A stretch of DNA of 64,000 nucleotides from Pseudomonas uvaldensis (GCF_021271205.1 NZ_JAIWKS010000015.1:36236-100235); one strand, 5' to 3'. Positions 21,364 through 29,726 are shown, counted from the first letter of the stretch. The notes: a model not told the origin generated them from the sequence alone. Numbers and translations: made by a program.

Positions 21364-22285
21364 AGGCCCTGTTTTAATCACCGGCGGTGCGGGTTTCATT
21401 GGTTCGCACCTGACCGACGCCTTGCTCGCCAAGGGCCACTCGGTGCGCATCCTGGATGACTTGTCCACCGGTAAACGCAGCAACCTGCCGCTGGATAACC
21501 CGGCCGTGGAACTGATCGAAGGCGATGTCGCCGATGCGACGCTGGTGGCCCGCGCGATGGTCGGTTGCAGTGCCGTGGCGCATCTGGCCGCGGTGGCTTC
21601 GGTCCAGGCTTCGGTGGACGATCCGGTACGCACACACCAGAGCAACTTCATCGGAACCCTGAACGTCTGCGAAGCCATGCGCCAGGCTGGTGTGAAACGG
21701 GTGTTGTTCGCCTCCAGCGCGGCGGTCTATGGCAACAATGGCGAAGGCCAGTCCATCGACGAAGACACGCCCAAGGCCCCGCTGACCCCGTACGCCTCGG
21801 ATAAGCTGGCCAGCGAGTTTTACCTGGATTTCTATCGCCGCCAGCATGCCCTGGAGCCGGTGGTGTTCCGCTTCTTCAATATCTATGGTCCACGCCAGGA
21901 TCCGTCGTCGCCGTATTCCGGGGTCATCAGCATCTTCAGCGAACGGGCGCAGAAAGGTCTGCCGATCACTGTGTTTGGCGATGGCGAGCAAACACGGGAT
22001 TTCGTTTACGTCGAAGACCTGGTGGACCTGCTGGTCCAGGCCATCGAAAAAACCGAGGTGGAAGTCGGCGCGGTGAACGTCGGCTGGAACCAGGCCACGA
22101 CCCTCAAGCAGATGCTTGCGGCCCTCGCACAAGTGGTCGGCGACCTGCCGCCGATCAGCTACGGCCCGGCACGCTCCGGTGACATCCGCCATTCACGGGC
22201 CAACAACCGCCGTCTCCTGGAGCGCTTCAGCTTCCCGCAACAGACGCCGATGAGCGTGGGATTGGCGCGGTTGCTGGGCCGCTGA
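21356..22285 (+). CDS. NAD-dependent epimerase/dehydratase (GalE/WbpP-like)
   Basis: Extended short-chain dehydrogenase of 309 residues. Rossmann motif ITGGAGFIGSHL, DDLSTGKRSNL, AHLAAVASVQASVDDP, active-site SSAAVYG and YASDKLASEFY (Tyr-x3-Lys) are all present, as in UDP-glucose or UDP-N-acetylglucosamine 4-epimerases. RFFNIYGPRQDPSSPYSGVISIF matches the WbpP/GalE class. Translationally coupled (8-bp overlap) to the RmlD-like gene. The exact sugar substrate cannot be read from sequence. Confidence 0.87.
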   Translation: MAEGPVLITGGAGFIGSHLTDALLAKGHSVRILDDLSTGKRSNLPLDNPAVELIEGDVADATLVARAMVGCSAVAHLAAVASVQASVDDPVRTHQSNFIGTLNVCEAMRQAGVKRVLFASSAAVYGNNGEGQSIDEDTPKAPLTPYASDKLASEFYLDFYRRQHALEPVVFRFFNIYGPRQDPSSPYSGVISIFSERAQKGLPITVFGDGEQTRDFVYVEDLVDLLVQAIEKTEVEVGAVNVGWNQATTLKQMLAALAQVVGDLPPISYGPARSGDIRHSRANNRRLLERFSFPQQTPMSVGLARLLGR

Positions 22286-22301
22286 TCCAGGAAATGAAAC
22301 C

Positions 22302-22394
22302 GCTGTGGGAGCGAGCCTGCTCGCGATGGCGGTGGATCAGTCAGCATCTTTTTTGACTGACAAACCGCTATCGCGAGCAGGCTCGCTCCCACAG
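22302..22394. repeat. REPIN, GCGAGCCTGCTCGCGAT variant
   Basis: Inverted pair CTGTGGGAGCGAGCCTGCTC..GCGATGGCGGT (22302 on) and its complement ending at 22394. The spacer contains GACTGACAAACCGCTAT, a string shared in altered form with other REPINs of the window. Lies between convergent genes. Confidence 0.85.
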
Positions 22395-22422
22395 GGGATT
22401 TGAGCAAGTTTGAAGGTATGGG

Positions 22423-23121
22423 TCAGAACTTGTAACCCAACCCCACCATGTAGATCAGTGGATCCACGTCGACATCCACCTTGGCCCGGGTACCACCGGC
22501 CACGGCGTTATTGTCGACATAGGCAGTGGTGTCGATATCGATGTAGCGAATCTGACCGTTGATCATGATGTTATCGGTCAGCATGTAGTCAGCGCCCACT
22601 TGCCACGCCATGCCCCAGCTATTGCTTGCCCGGAAGTTGCTGAAACCGTTGGCGCTGGCGCCGCTGCCGACGTGTTCGTCGTAGATCCAAGTGTAGTTGA
22701 TGCCGGCACCGACGTAAGGCTGGAACGCCGATTTCGCGTCGAGCGGGTAGTAGACCAGGCTCAGGGTCGGCGGCAGGTGCTTGAGGGTGCCGAGCTTGCC
22801 ATTGGCGGCGCCGAGGGCAGTTCCTTTGAGCTTCACGTCATGCTCGAACGGCGAGGCAGCGAGCAGTTCGATACCCAGGTTGTCGGTGAGCATGTAGGCG
22901 AAGTTCAGGCCCAGTTGGGTGTCGCTGCTCATGGTCGCCTTGCCGCCCAGATCGGCACCGGCCAGCGGGCCGCGGTCAACCTTGACGCTGGAGCTGTCGG
23001 CCTCGGGATTGACGGTGATGGCGCCGGCACGGACGATGATATCGCCGGCCGTATGGGCCTGGGCGAGCGGGGCGACGAGTGCGAGGGCGACGAGGGAAGC
23101 GCTGAGCAGAGACTTGTGCAT
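22423..23121 (-). CDS. ompW: OmpW family outer membrane protein
   Basis: Eight-stranded outer-membrane beta-barrel of 232 residues. It has a signal peptide (MHKSLLSASLVALALVAPLAQA), then AGDIIVRAGAITVNP, GLNFAYMLTDNLGIELLAA, PPTLSLVYYP, FQPYVGAGINYT and the terminal aromatic motif MVGLGYKF. OmpW proteins form a narrow hydrophobic channel linked to small hydrophobic compounds and stress. The ATG at 23121 is chosen because it starts the signal peptide; an ATG 6 codons upstream is less likely. Monocistronic, flanked by REPINs on both sides. Confidence 0.92.
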   Translation of the reverse strand: MHKSLLSASLVALALVAPLAQAHTAGDIIVRAGAITVNPEADSSSVKVDRGPLAGADLGGKATMSSDTQLGLNFAYMLTDNLGIELLAASPFEHDVKLKGTALGAANGKLGTLKHLPPTLSLVYYPLDAKSAFQPYVGAGINYTWIYDEHVGSGASANGFSNFRASNSWGMAWQVGADYMLTDNIMINGQIRYIDIDTTAYVDNNAVAGGTRAKVDVDVDPLIYMVGLGYKF

Positions 23122-23222
23122 GGGGGCTCCATAGGGCATTCGAAAAGTGATGTCCTATGGTACGAAGCGCTCTGGGGTGGTCTTTTGACTCAGCTCAATG
23201 AAAGTGTGATGAAGCCCCTGGC

Positions 23223-23296
23223 GGCCTCTTCGCGAGCAAGCCCGCTCCCACAGGGACGGGTGGTGAACCCTGTGGGAGCGGGCTTGCTCGCGAAAG
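23223..23296. repeat. REP doublet (REPIN)
   Basis: Inverted pair of CTTCGCGAGCAAGCCCGCTC (23228 on) and TGTGGGAGCGGGCTTGCTCG (to 23296), separated by about 20 bp. Found between the ompW promoter and the end of the zinc operon. Confidence 0.8.
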
Positions 23297-23327
23297 CTAT
23301 CTCACTGCCACAAAATAACCACCAGGC

Positions 23328-23861
23328 TCACTCCGGCAGCTCATACACATAAATCTTCTCAGCCTCCATCTGGTACCCGGCATCGGCCAGTTCACTGGTG
23401 GACGGCTTGACTTGCATCGGCCCCTCGACCCAGTACGGCTGGTACAACTCATCGAGCTTGACCCCGACTTCGCTCTTCACATGCACGATCTGGTTCGACG
23501 GCGGTGGTGGCACGTGGATGCAGGCGCCGAAGTAAGGCACCAGCAGAAAGTCCGTGGTGCGACCTTCTTCGCTGACTTCCAGCGGCACGATATAACCCGG
23601 TAAACGGATCTGTTGGCCGTCCAGCTCCTTGACCACCGGTGCGTTGGGCAGGTCCTGCTTGGCGGCCGGAGCGGATTCGGCGGCCAGGGCGTTGCCCATC
23701 TGCGACAGATCATGCAGTGGGGTCATGTTTGGCACTTCCGGTGGCGCGCCCGCCGGGATCATTTCCGACCAGGCAAGGTCCCTCGGCTCGGCCGCCCACA
23801 GGGGCAGGGCAACCATCATCAACAGCGCAAGCAGGGCGCGGGGCATGTTCAACGTCCTCAT
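23328..23861 (-). CDS. DUF3299 protein of the zinc-uptake (Zrg-type) operon
   Basis: Exported protein of 177 residues with a signal peptide (MPRALLALLMMVALPLWAAEP) and the DUF3299 core: QQIRLPGYIVPLE, DFLLVPYFGACIHVPPPPSN and YQMEAEKIYVYEL. The Cys in GACIHVPPPP with nearby His is a plausible metal-binding site. It starts 4 bp inside the permease gene (ATGA overlap at 23858-23861), so it is the last gene of the set DUF2796-ATPase-permease-DUF3299, the same four families as P. aeruginosa PA4063-PA4066 and the Vibrio zrg genes for zinc import. The zinc role is by analogy. Confidence 0.8.
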   Translation of the reverse strand: MRTLNMPRALLALLMMVALPLWAAEPRDLAWSEMIPAGAPPEVPNMTPLHDLSQMGNALAAESAPAAKQDLPNAPVVKELDGQQIRLPGYIVPLEVSEEGRTTDFLLVPYFGACIHVPPPPSNQIVHVKSEVGVKLDELYQPYWVEGPMQVKPSTSELADAGYQMEAEKIYVYELPE

Positions 23862-25123
23862 AAACGGATCGACAGGCCATCGGCCAGCGATTGGCGATAA
23901 GCGCGCCAGGCCGGCACGCTGCCCATCAGCAGGGCGGCGATCAGAATGCCAGCCATGAGTGTCCATTCATACTCGCTCGGCCAGCCCAGGGGCAAATACA
24001 GGCCATAGGCCGACTGCACGTAACCCTGGGCGGCGGCGATGCCGACGTACAGCAGCGCCAGCCCGGACGTGACACCGGCCAGCGCCAGGGCAAAGGCTTC
24101 GAGTACCAGCAGGCTTGCGATGTGCCAAGGCCGCGCGCCTACCGAGCGCAGGATCGCCATTTCCCGACGGCGTTCGTTGAGGCTGGTGAGGATCGCCGTG
24201 AGCATGCCGATCAACCCGGTCAGCACCACGAACAGAGAAATCACGAACAAGGCTTTTTCCGCCGTACCCATCAGGCTCCACAACTCTTGCAGCGCCACGC
24301 CGGGCAGGATCGCCAGCAGCGGTTCGCCACGGAACTCATTGATCTCCCGTTGCAGGGCAAAGGTGGATATCTTGCTGTTGAGACCGAGCATGAACGCCGT
24401 GATCGCCTGGGGCGTGAGGTCCATATTGCGGGCCTGGTCGGCGCTGATGCGGCCATTGCCCTGGGCCGGCACGCCGTTCTTCCAGTCGATGTGGATCGCT
24501 TCCATGCCGCCAAGGCTGATGTGCAGCGTGCGGTCCACCGGCGTGCCGGTGCGCTTGAGGATGCCGACCACGGTGAAGGGCTTGTCGTCATGCTTGACCA
24601 GGCTGACCGCTGCCACGCCGTGGGCCAACACCAGTTTGTCGTCGAGTTTGTAATGCAGCGCCTCGGCGACTTCGGCGCCGAGCACGACTTCGAACGGATC
24701 GGTGGCGAAGGCCCGGCCATCGGCCAGTTCCAGGTGCTGCTGGCGACCGTACTGGTAATGCTCGAAGTAGGCCTCGGTGGTGCCCATCACCCGGTAGCCG
24801 CGATGGGAGTCGCCCAGGGACATGGGAATCGCCCACTTCACTTTCGGGTTGCTGGCGAAGTGCTCGAAACTGTCCCAACGGATGTTGTTGGTGGCGTTGC
24901 CGATGCGAAACACCGAATACAACAGCAGGTTCACCGAACCCGAGCGGGCACCGACGATCAGGTCGGTGCCGCTGATGGTGCTGGCAAAGCTGGCGCGTGC
25001 CTCGGTGCGCACTCGCTCTACCGCCAACAGCAGGCAGACCGACAGGGCAATGGCGAAGACGGTGAGGATGGCGGTGAAACGGCGGTTCGCCAGGCTGGCC
25101 ATGGCTAGACGGAACAGATACAT
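23858..25123 (-). CDS. ABC transporter permease, MacB/FtsX family
   Basis: Inner-membrane permease of 421 residues with the MacB/FtsX topology: one helix near residues 15-35, a large periplasmic domain to about residue 270, then three helices (ALFVISLFVVLTGLIGML, LLVLEAFALALAGVTSGLAL, LMAGILIAALLMGSVPAW). The ATG at 25123 lies 1 bp after the ATPase stop; the frame is open 64 codons further upstream, antisense-like to nothing and overlapping the ATPase. Partner of the ATPase at 25125-25835; context points to zinc uptake together with the His-rich DUF2796 protein. FtsX-type permeases are more often exporters or mechanotransmitters, so the direction of transport is inferred from the operon. Confidence 0.83.
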   Translation of the reverse strand: MYLFRLAMASLANRRFTAILTVFAIALSVCLLLAVERVRTEARASFASTISGTDLIVGARSGSVNLLLYSVFRIGNATNNIRWDSFEHFASNPKVKWAIPMSLGDSHRGYRVMGTTEAYFEHYQYGRQQHLELADGRAFATDPFEVVLGAEVAEALHYKLDDKLVLAHGVAAVSLVKHDDKPFTVVGILKRTGTPVDRTLHISLGGMEAIHIDWKNGVPAQGNGRISADQARNMDLTPQAITAFMLGLNSKISTFALQREINEFRGEPLLAILPGVALQELWSLMGTAEKALFVISLFVVLTGLIGMLTAILTSLNERRREMAILRSVGARPWHIASLLVLEAFALALAGVTSGLALLYVGIAAAQGYVQSAYGLYLPLGWPSEYEWTLMAGILIAALLMGSVPAWRAYRQSLADGLSIRL

Positions 25124-25124
25124 C

Positions 25125-25835
25125 TCAGACCTCGAGTGGCTTGGCGGCGCGATTGAGATCGGCCAGCGAGAGGTTGCGGTCGAACAATGGCGCCAGGCTC
25201 TGGTCGTGGCTGACGAACAGCAGGCTCGATCCGGCTTCGCGGCATTCGGCGAACAACAACCGCAGGAAATTTTCCCGAGCGTCGTAGTCCAGGGCCGAAG
25301 TCGGTTCGTCGGCAATCACCAGTTCAGGCTGGCCGATCAACGCCCGTGCGGCGGCGACCCGTTGTTGTTGGCCGATGGACAGCGAGTCGGCGCGGCGTCC
25401 GAGCAGGTTCGGATCGGTCAGGCCCAGGTGGGCCAGCAAGGTCGCGGCGGCCTGATCGACACTGCCGTGGCGTTGCGTGGCCCGTTGCGCCCGTAGTTTG
25501 GAAAAGTGACAGGGCAGTTCGACGTTCTCGCGCACCGAGAGAAACGGCAGCAGGTTGAACTGCTGGAAGATGTAGCCGGTGTGGTCCACCCGAAAGCGGT
25601 CGCGGCTACCCGCGCCCAGTGTGCCGAGTTCGTGGTCGAGCAAACGAATACTGCCGCGATCCGGCACCTGCACGCCGCCCAGAAGGCCCAGCAGCGTGGT
25701 CTTGCCACTGCCGCTCGGGCCCTTGAGAAACAGGGTTTCGCCGGCTTCCAGGCGAAACGCCGGAATATCCAGCAACGGCGGATGTCCGGGCCAGCTGAAG
25801 ACCAGGTCGGACAGTTCGATGAGTGCTTGGGTCAT
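25125..25835 (-). CDS. ABC transporter ATP-binding protein
   Basis: ATPase of 236 residues in the LolD/MacB class. Walker A is GPSGSGKTTLL, Q-loop YIFQQFNLLPFLSV, signature SLSIGQQQRVAAARAL, Walker B LVIADEPTSALD and H-switch FVSHD. Start at the ATG at 25835 directly gives MTQALIELSDLVF. It energises the permease encoded 1 bp downstream. A REPIN of about 100 bp separates it from the DUF2796 gene that would otherwise lead the operon. Confidence 0.88.
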   Translation of the reverse strand: MTQALIELSDLVFSWPGHPPLLDIPAFRLEAGETLFLKGPSGSGKTTLLGLLGGVQVPDRGSIRLLDHELGTLGAGSRDRFRVDHTGYIFQQFNLLPFLSVRENVELPCHFSKLRAQRATQRHGSVDQAAATLLAHLGLTDPNLLGRRADSLSIGQQQRVAAARALIGQPELVIADEPTSALDYDARENFLRLLFAECREAGSSLLFVSHDQSLAPLFDRNLSLADLNRAAKPLEV

Positions 25836-25873
25836 GATTGTGGTTTCAAAGTCATTGAACACCTGTGGAATGC

Positions 25874-25979
25874 CTGTGGGAGCAAAGCTTGCTCGCGATG
25901 AGGCGGTCCATTCAGCCTTGATGTCGACAATCGGACCGCTATCGCGAGCAAGCTTTGCTCCCACAGGTTCGCTCCCACA
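25874..25979. repeat. REPIN inside the zinc operon, AGCAAAGCTTGCTCGCGAT variant
   Basis: Inverted pair CTGTGGGAGCAAAGCTTGCT (from 25874) and its complement ending near 25967, with an extra partial GCTCCCACA copy to 25979. It lies between the DUF2796 gene and the ABC ATPase gene on the same strand. Confidence 0.85.
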
Positions 25980-25996
25980 TGGGTATTGGGATGTAC

Positions 25997-26575
25997 TTAA
26001 AATTTAAGGGCCGGTGCCTCGGCCGTCACTTCCCCGCCTTGCTGGCCGTTCGGCCCGACCAGTTGCACCAGGATTTTCCGGGTGGCCGGGAAGGCTTTGA
26101 ACAGTGGCGCCAGGTTCAGCTCCGTCAAGGCACCGGGCGCGACACAGCGGAACTGGTAGTGGGCGTGAATATCACTGTGTTCGTGATTCTCGTCGCCATC
26201 TGCGGCGTGGTCTTCGTGGTCCGGTTCGTCGCCGAACAACGGACTCTCCAGCTCTTGCTGCTCCAGGGAACATTTGCCATCGGCGAGAATGACCAGCGCC
26301 GCCGGCTTTTCCAGCTTCGCCCGGACAGCAGCGACCTTGGCCTTGTCGGCGTTGCTGGTGGCGGCGTGCTCGAAGCCCACCAGGTTCATGGCCGGGCTGT
26401 CCAGTTCCAGCTCCAGGGTCTCACCGTCCAGAGAGGCGTTGAGGCGGGCAACACCATGTTCGTGGGCACCCAGGCTTCCGTGTTCATGATCATGGTCATG
26501 ATCGTGCTCGACAGCCGCATGAGCGGCAGCCAAGGGCAGCAGGGCGAACGGCAGGGCGAGAAGCAGACGGCGCAT
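25997..26575 (-). CDS. zrgA: DUF2796 / ZrgA-type periplasmic zinc uptake protein
   Basis: Exported His-rich protein of 192 residues: signal peptide (LLLALPFALLPLAAAHA), a first metal-binding run EHDHDHDHEHGSLGAHEHG and a second region DEPDHEDHAADGDENHEHSD followed by IHAH. The DUF2796 body is LNASLDGETLELELDSPAMN and CSLEQQELESPLF. Known relatives (V. cholerae ZrgA, P. aeruginosa PA4063) are Zur-regulated zinc-binding components. Here it precedes an ABC ATPase, permease and DUF3299 gene, with a REPIN between. A dyad just upstream could be a Zur site. Confidence 0.85.
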   Translation of the reverse strand: MRRLLLALPFALLPLAAAHAAVEHDHDHDHEHGSLGAHEHGVARLNASLDGETLELELDSPAMNLVGFEHAATSNADKAKVAAVRAKLEKPAALVILADGKCSLEQQELESPLFGDEPDHEDHAADGDENHEHSDIHAHYQFRCVAPGALTELNLAPLFKAFPATRKILVQLVGPNGQQGGEVTAEAPALKF

Positions 26576-26588
26576 GACGAGTCTCCGG

Positions 26589-26622
26589 ATAACATGAATA
26601 TTCTGTTATGTAATCTTATAAC
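26589..26622. promoter_or_regulatory. Candidate Zur-type operator upstream of the zinc operon
   Basis: AT-rich stretch with alternating half-sites ATAAC (26589), GTTAT (26605) and ATAAC (26618). The pair GTTAT-N8-ATAAC starts 30 bp before the ATG of the DUF2796 gene on the minus strand. Zur operators normally use GTTAT/ATAAC arms with a shorter spacer, so this is only a candidate. Confidence 0.35.
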
Positions 26623-26707
26623 GAAAACGTGAGGAGTTTGACCGTCTGCTTGGCGTCGCGCAAGGCCCATGGGAGCATGGGCACATTAAATCTTCAGGAG
26701 CACAGTG

Positions 26708-27052
26708 ATGTTGCGCATACGCGGAACCGTCGGCGATTGGCCGGTGGACTTGTCGATCGAAATGGATGAAGGCGACTGGGTGCAGCTCGGCGCACAACTG
26801 CAAGCGGTCAAGCCTGACAGCACCGCAACGCCGGTGGCCAAACCGGTGAACCAGGACGATGCCCTGTGGCAAATCGCCAAGGAACTGCTGCGCAAGGCCG
26901 GGCAACTGAGCGGGCCGGACCTGTTGGAGCAGCTCGAAGGTCTGACCGGCAGCGCCTCGGCGGGCAAGCGCCTGCTGGTGCGCTTGCGCCATTGCGCCGA
27001 GGTCAAGGTGCTGAGTGGCGGTGATACGCCGCTCTACAGCTGGGTCGGTTAA
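26708..27052 (+). CDS. Conserved hypothetical protein, about 114 residues
   Basis: Not recognised as a characterised family. Small soluble protein beginning MLRIRGTVGDWPVDLSIEMD, then an acidic strand-like segment, a Pro/Thr linker and a helical second half (LWQIAKELLRKAGQLSGPDLLEQLEGL) ending in VLSGGDTPLYSWVG. A GTG one codon earlier is an alternative start; AGGAG at 26696-26700 suits the ATG. A small GCCCAT/ATGGGC hairpin (26665-26682) lies in its leader. Its stop overlaps the cnoX stop by 4 bp in a tail-to-tail arrangement. Coding is supported by good ribosome site and pseudomonad-like codon use. Confidence 0.65.
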   Translation: MLRIRGTVGDWPVDLSIEMDEGDWVQLGAQLQAVKPDSTATPVAKPVNQDDALWQIAKELLRKAGQLSGPDLLEQLEGLTGSASAGKRLLVRLRHCAEVKVLSGGDTPLYSWVG

Positions 27053-27921
27053 TACAACGCCGCAAACAGCTTGCGACGATAAATCGTTACCAGCGGGTGA
27101 TCGTTACCCAACAGTTCGAACACTTGCAGCAGCGTCTTGTGGGGCAGACCTTCGTTGTAGCTGCGGTTACGCATGAACAGTTTGAGCAACGCGTCGAGGG
27201 CCGGTTCGTACTGTTGGCGGGCCAGTTGCTGGATTGCCAGTTGGTACACCGCTTCGTCATCTTGCGGATCTTTTGCCAGGCGTGCCTTGAGGTCGGCGGC
27301 GTCGGGCAGGTTCTTCGCCAGGCCCAGGAACTGAATCTGCGCCTTGGCCCCGGCCAGTGCTGCCTTGTGCTCATCGCTTTTCACCGCATCGAGCACGGTC
27401 TGGGCTTCAGCCAACTCACCGCGTTCGGTCAGGCAGCGGGCATACAGGATCAGCGCCTTGGCGTTGGTGTTGTCTTCGCCGAGCAAGGCCGTGAGCAGCG
27501 CTTCGGCGTCAGCGAAACGACCGTCGTCGAACAGCGCCTGAGCCTGTTCGAATGGATCGGCGGCGGCCGGTGGTGGCATCTGTACGTGGGGTTCGAGCAT
27601 CGCACGCACGGCGGACTCCGGCTGGGCGCCGGCAAAGCCGTCGACAGGCTGGCCGTCCTTGAACAGTACGACAGTGGGCAGGCTGCGGATGCCGAAGCGG
27701 GCGACGATGTCCTGCTCGACGTCGCAGTTCACCTTGGCCAGCAGCAAATTGCCCTGGTAGCTCTGGGCAATGGCTTGCAGCATCGGCATCAGGGCCTTGC
27801 ACGGCGCGCACCACTCGGCCCAGAAATCCACCAATACCGGTGCGTGGAAGGAGTTCGCGATCACCGACTGGTCGAAATCGGCGGTGGTGGCGTCGAAGAT
27901 GTACGGGGTGTCCTGGGTCAT
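27049..27921 (-). CDS. cnoX: CnoX (YbbN) thioredoxin-TPR chaperedoxin
   Basis: Protein of 290 residues with an N-terminal thioredoxin domain (residues 1-110) and a C-terminal TPR-like helical domain. The active site is WCAPC (both cysteines present; E. coli CnoX has SxxC), with cis-Pro in IRSLPTVVLFKDGQ. It protects oxidatively damaged proteins and hands them to GroEL in E. coli. The ATG at 27921 (MTQDTPYIFDATTADF) matches the family start; an upstream in-frame ATG is unlikely. Separate transcription unit, tail-to-tail with the small gene at 26708. Confidence 0.88.
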   Translation of the reverse strand: MTQDTPYIFDATTADFDQSVIANSFHAPVLVDFWAEWCAPCKALMPMLQAIAQSYQGNLLLAKVNCDVEQDIVARFGIRSLPTVVLFKDGQPVDGFAGAQPESAVRAMLEPHVQMPPPAAADPFEQAQALFDDGRFADAEALLTALLGEDNTNAKALILYARCLTERGELAEAQTVLDAVKSDEHKAALAGAKAQIQFLGLAKNLPDAADLKARLAKDPQDDEAVYQLAIQQLARQQYEPALDALLKLFMRNRSYNEGLPHKTLLQVFELLGNDHPLVTIYRRKLFAALY

Positions 27922-28019
27922 GGGAATCTCGTAGAACGCTCGGATGGGGCAACTATACGCGGGGTCTTGTAGTGTCTGGTAGGCCACCTTCGCGAGCCTG
28001 CTCGCGATGCTGTTTGAAG

Positions 28020-28673
28020 CTAACGCCGCGCGTGATACAGGCTCACATGCCGAAACTCCTCGGGCTCGGCCAGGTCCGGCAGAGTCATGGCTTCGAGCAA
28101 TTCAATGCGCCGGTACAGCGAATGCTTGAAGTCCCGTACCCGAGAGTCGGCCACCAGGGCCTCGCGGCCACGACTCAGAAACTGATCGAGCAACGGCAGG
28201 TTGGCCCGGTCGTAGAGCACATCGGCCACCAGGATCAGATCAAAGCGGTCGGCCTCGGCGAAGAAGTCCACCGAATAACCCAACTCAACATCGTTGAGGA
28301 CGGCATTGGCCCGGCATGCGGCGATTGCCAGTGGATCGAGGTCGCAGGCCACCACCTCCAGCGCCCCGGCCTTTATCGCTGCGATGCCCGCCACGCCGGA
28401 GCCGGCACCGAAATCCAGTACCCGCTTGCCCGCGACCCACTGAGGTCGCTCGGCCAGATAGCGGGCCATCGCCAGGCCGCTGGCCCAGCAGAAGCTCCAG
28501 TAGGGCGGCTCGTGGAGAATGCGCCGGGTTTCTTCCGGACTGAAGGCGCGATCCATGTTGTCGCCGTCGATCAACCACAGTTTCAGGTCTGTGTCGGGCA
28601 GCGGGCAGGCCACCAGGCGCGCATCGCCCAGCAACTCGCCCAGTGCTTGTTGCAAGTCTTGCGGTGCATTCAT
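28020..28673 (-). CDS. Class I SAM-dependent methyltransferase (METTL20/ETFB lysine methyltransferase-like)
   Basis: Seven-beta-strand methyltransferase of 217 residues. SAM motif I is VLDFGAGSGVAGIAAIKAG, followed by VVACDLDPLAIAACRANA (motif II), and LILVADVLYDR (post-II D-x-x-Y type). PPYWSFCWASGLAMARYL before motif I is typical of the METTL20 branch, which methylates lysines of electron-transfer flavoprotein beta. The substrate is inferred by resemblance only. It overlaps the upstream lipoprotein gene by 4 bp. A perfect TCGCGAGC-CT-GCTCGCGA hairpin (27990-28007) follows its stop, without a T-run. Confidence 0.78.
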   Translation of the reverse strand: MNAPQDLQQALGELLGDARLVACPLPDTDLKLWLIDGDNMDRAFSPEETRRILHEPPYWSFCWASGLAMARYLAERPQWVAGKRVLDFGAGSGVAGIAAIKAGALEVVACDLDPLAIAACRANAVLNDVELGYSVDFFAEADRFDLILVADVLYDRANLPLLDQFLSRGREALVADSRVRDFKHSLYRRIELLEAMTLPDLAEPEEFRHVSLYHARR

Positions 28674-29134
28674 GGTGCTTTGACGAACTGCAGCACGCCC
28701 AGCGCCTGGGTGGTCGGTTGGCTGATACGTTGCTCCGGCAGGTGCAGGATCAACTGGCCCGATTGGCTGGCACGACCGCGCAGTTCCACGCGAGCGCCAA
28801 CCGGGAAGGCGTCCGGGTTGAAGCGCAGGCGGAAGGGCAGGGCCTGGTTGGTGCCGATCAGGCTGGAACTGGCGAGCAATTGCTGGGGACGGTCCTTATC
28901 GTCGATCACCAGCAGCGCCAGTTCGACTTCGGCCCCGGCCGGCACGCCTTGCAGCGTGCCGCTCAATTCCCGTTGATAGGCCGGCAACGGCCCCAGTTCG
29001 GTGGCTTGGCGGGCTTTTTCCTGAGCCTGTTTCGGCGCTGGTGCTGGTGCGGGGGCTGCAGGTTTGGGGGCGTCGCTGCTGCACGCCATCAGCAGGCTGA
29101 AAAAACTGAGCAAAACGAGTGATCGTAGCGGCAT
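28670..29134 (-). CDS. YbaY-like lipoprotein
   Basis: Envelope lipoprotein of 154 residues. The signal ends in a lipobox (LLMACSSD, acylated Cys), followed by a Pro/Ala-rich tether (PAAPAPAPAPK). The mature part, starting YQRELSGTLQGVPAGAEVEL and containing LPFRLRFNPD, resembles the YbaY/YscW beta-sandwich lipoproteins. Start at 29134 gives the signal peptide directly (MPLRSLVLLSFFSLL). Coupled to the methyltransferase downstream by 4 bp; no functional link is apparent. Divergent from nrdR. Confidence 0.78.
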   Translation of the reverse strand: MPLRSLVLLSFFSLLMACSSDAPKPAAPAPAPAPKQAQEKARQATELGPLPAYQRELSGTLQGVPAGAEVELALLVIDDKDRPQQLLASSSLIGTNQALPFRLRFNPDAFPVGARVELRGRASQSGQLILHLPEQRISQPTTQALGVLQFVKAP

Positions 29135-29204
29135 GTGTGGCTCCAGCAAGGTGAATTCCATGGATCTGGCAGTAAGCCCGTCTGTATACCGTAAACCCTA
29201 TGGC

Positions 29205-29232
29205 TTGTCTTGCCAGTGGGATGCGCTACCAT
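29205..29232 (+). promoter_or_regulatory. Possible sigma70 promoter of nrdR-ribD
   Basis: TTGTCT (29205-29210) and TACCAT (29227-29232) with a 16-base spacer lie 30 bp before the nrdR ATG. Moderate match to -35/-10 consensus, by eye only. Confidence 0.3.
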
Positions 29233-29261
29233 GGCCCTCCCATTTTTTGTTGCCTGCCACC

Positions 29262-29726
29262 ATGCACTGTCCCTTCTGCGGTGCCAACGACACCAAAGTC
29301 ATCGACTCGCGACTGGTCGCCGAGGGCGAACAGGTTCGCCGTCGCCGCGAATGCCTGGCCTGCGGCGAACGTTTCACCACGTTCGAGACCGCTGAGCTGG
29401 TGTTGCCGCGCCTGATCAAAACCGACGGCAGCCGCCAGCCGTTCGACGAAGACAAATTGCGCGCCGGCATGCAGCGCGCCCTGGAAAAACGCCCGGTGAG
29501 CGTCGAGCGCCTGGAAGCGGCGCTGGTGCACATCAAGCATAAGCTGCGGGCCACTGGCGAGCGGGAGGTCAAATCCCTGGTCGTCGGCGAGCTGGTGATG
29601 GCCGAGCTGCAGAAGCTCGATGAAGTCGCCTACATCCGTTTTGCCTCGGTGTACCGTCGCTTCCAGGACTTGAACGAATTCCGCGAGGAAATCGACCGCC
29701 TGGCCCGCGAGCCGGTGAAAGAATGA
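29262..29726 (+). CDS. nrdR: Transcriptional repressor NrdR
   Basis: Zinc-ribbon plus ATP-cone repressor of ribonucleotide reductase genes (154 residues). The ribbon is MHCPFCGAND..CLACGERF (two CxxC pairs), followed by FTTFETAEL and the ATP-cone RLIKTDGSRQPFDEDKLRAG. The ATG at 29262 begins the zinc ribbon exactly. First gene of a riboflavin cluster: its stop overlaps ribD by 4 bp, a widely conserved linkage in proteobacteria. Confidence 0.97.
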   Translation: MHCPFCGANDTKVIDSRLVAEGEQVRRRRECLACGERFTTFETAELVLPRLIKTDGSRQPFDEDKLRAGMQRALEKRPVSVERLEAALVHIKHKLRATGEREVKSLVVGELVMAELQKLDEVAYIRFASVYRRFQDLNEFREEIDRLAREPVKE

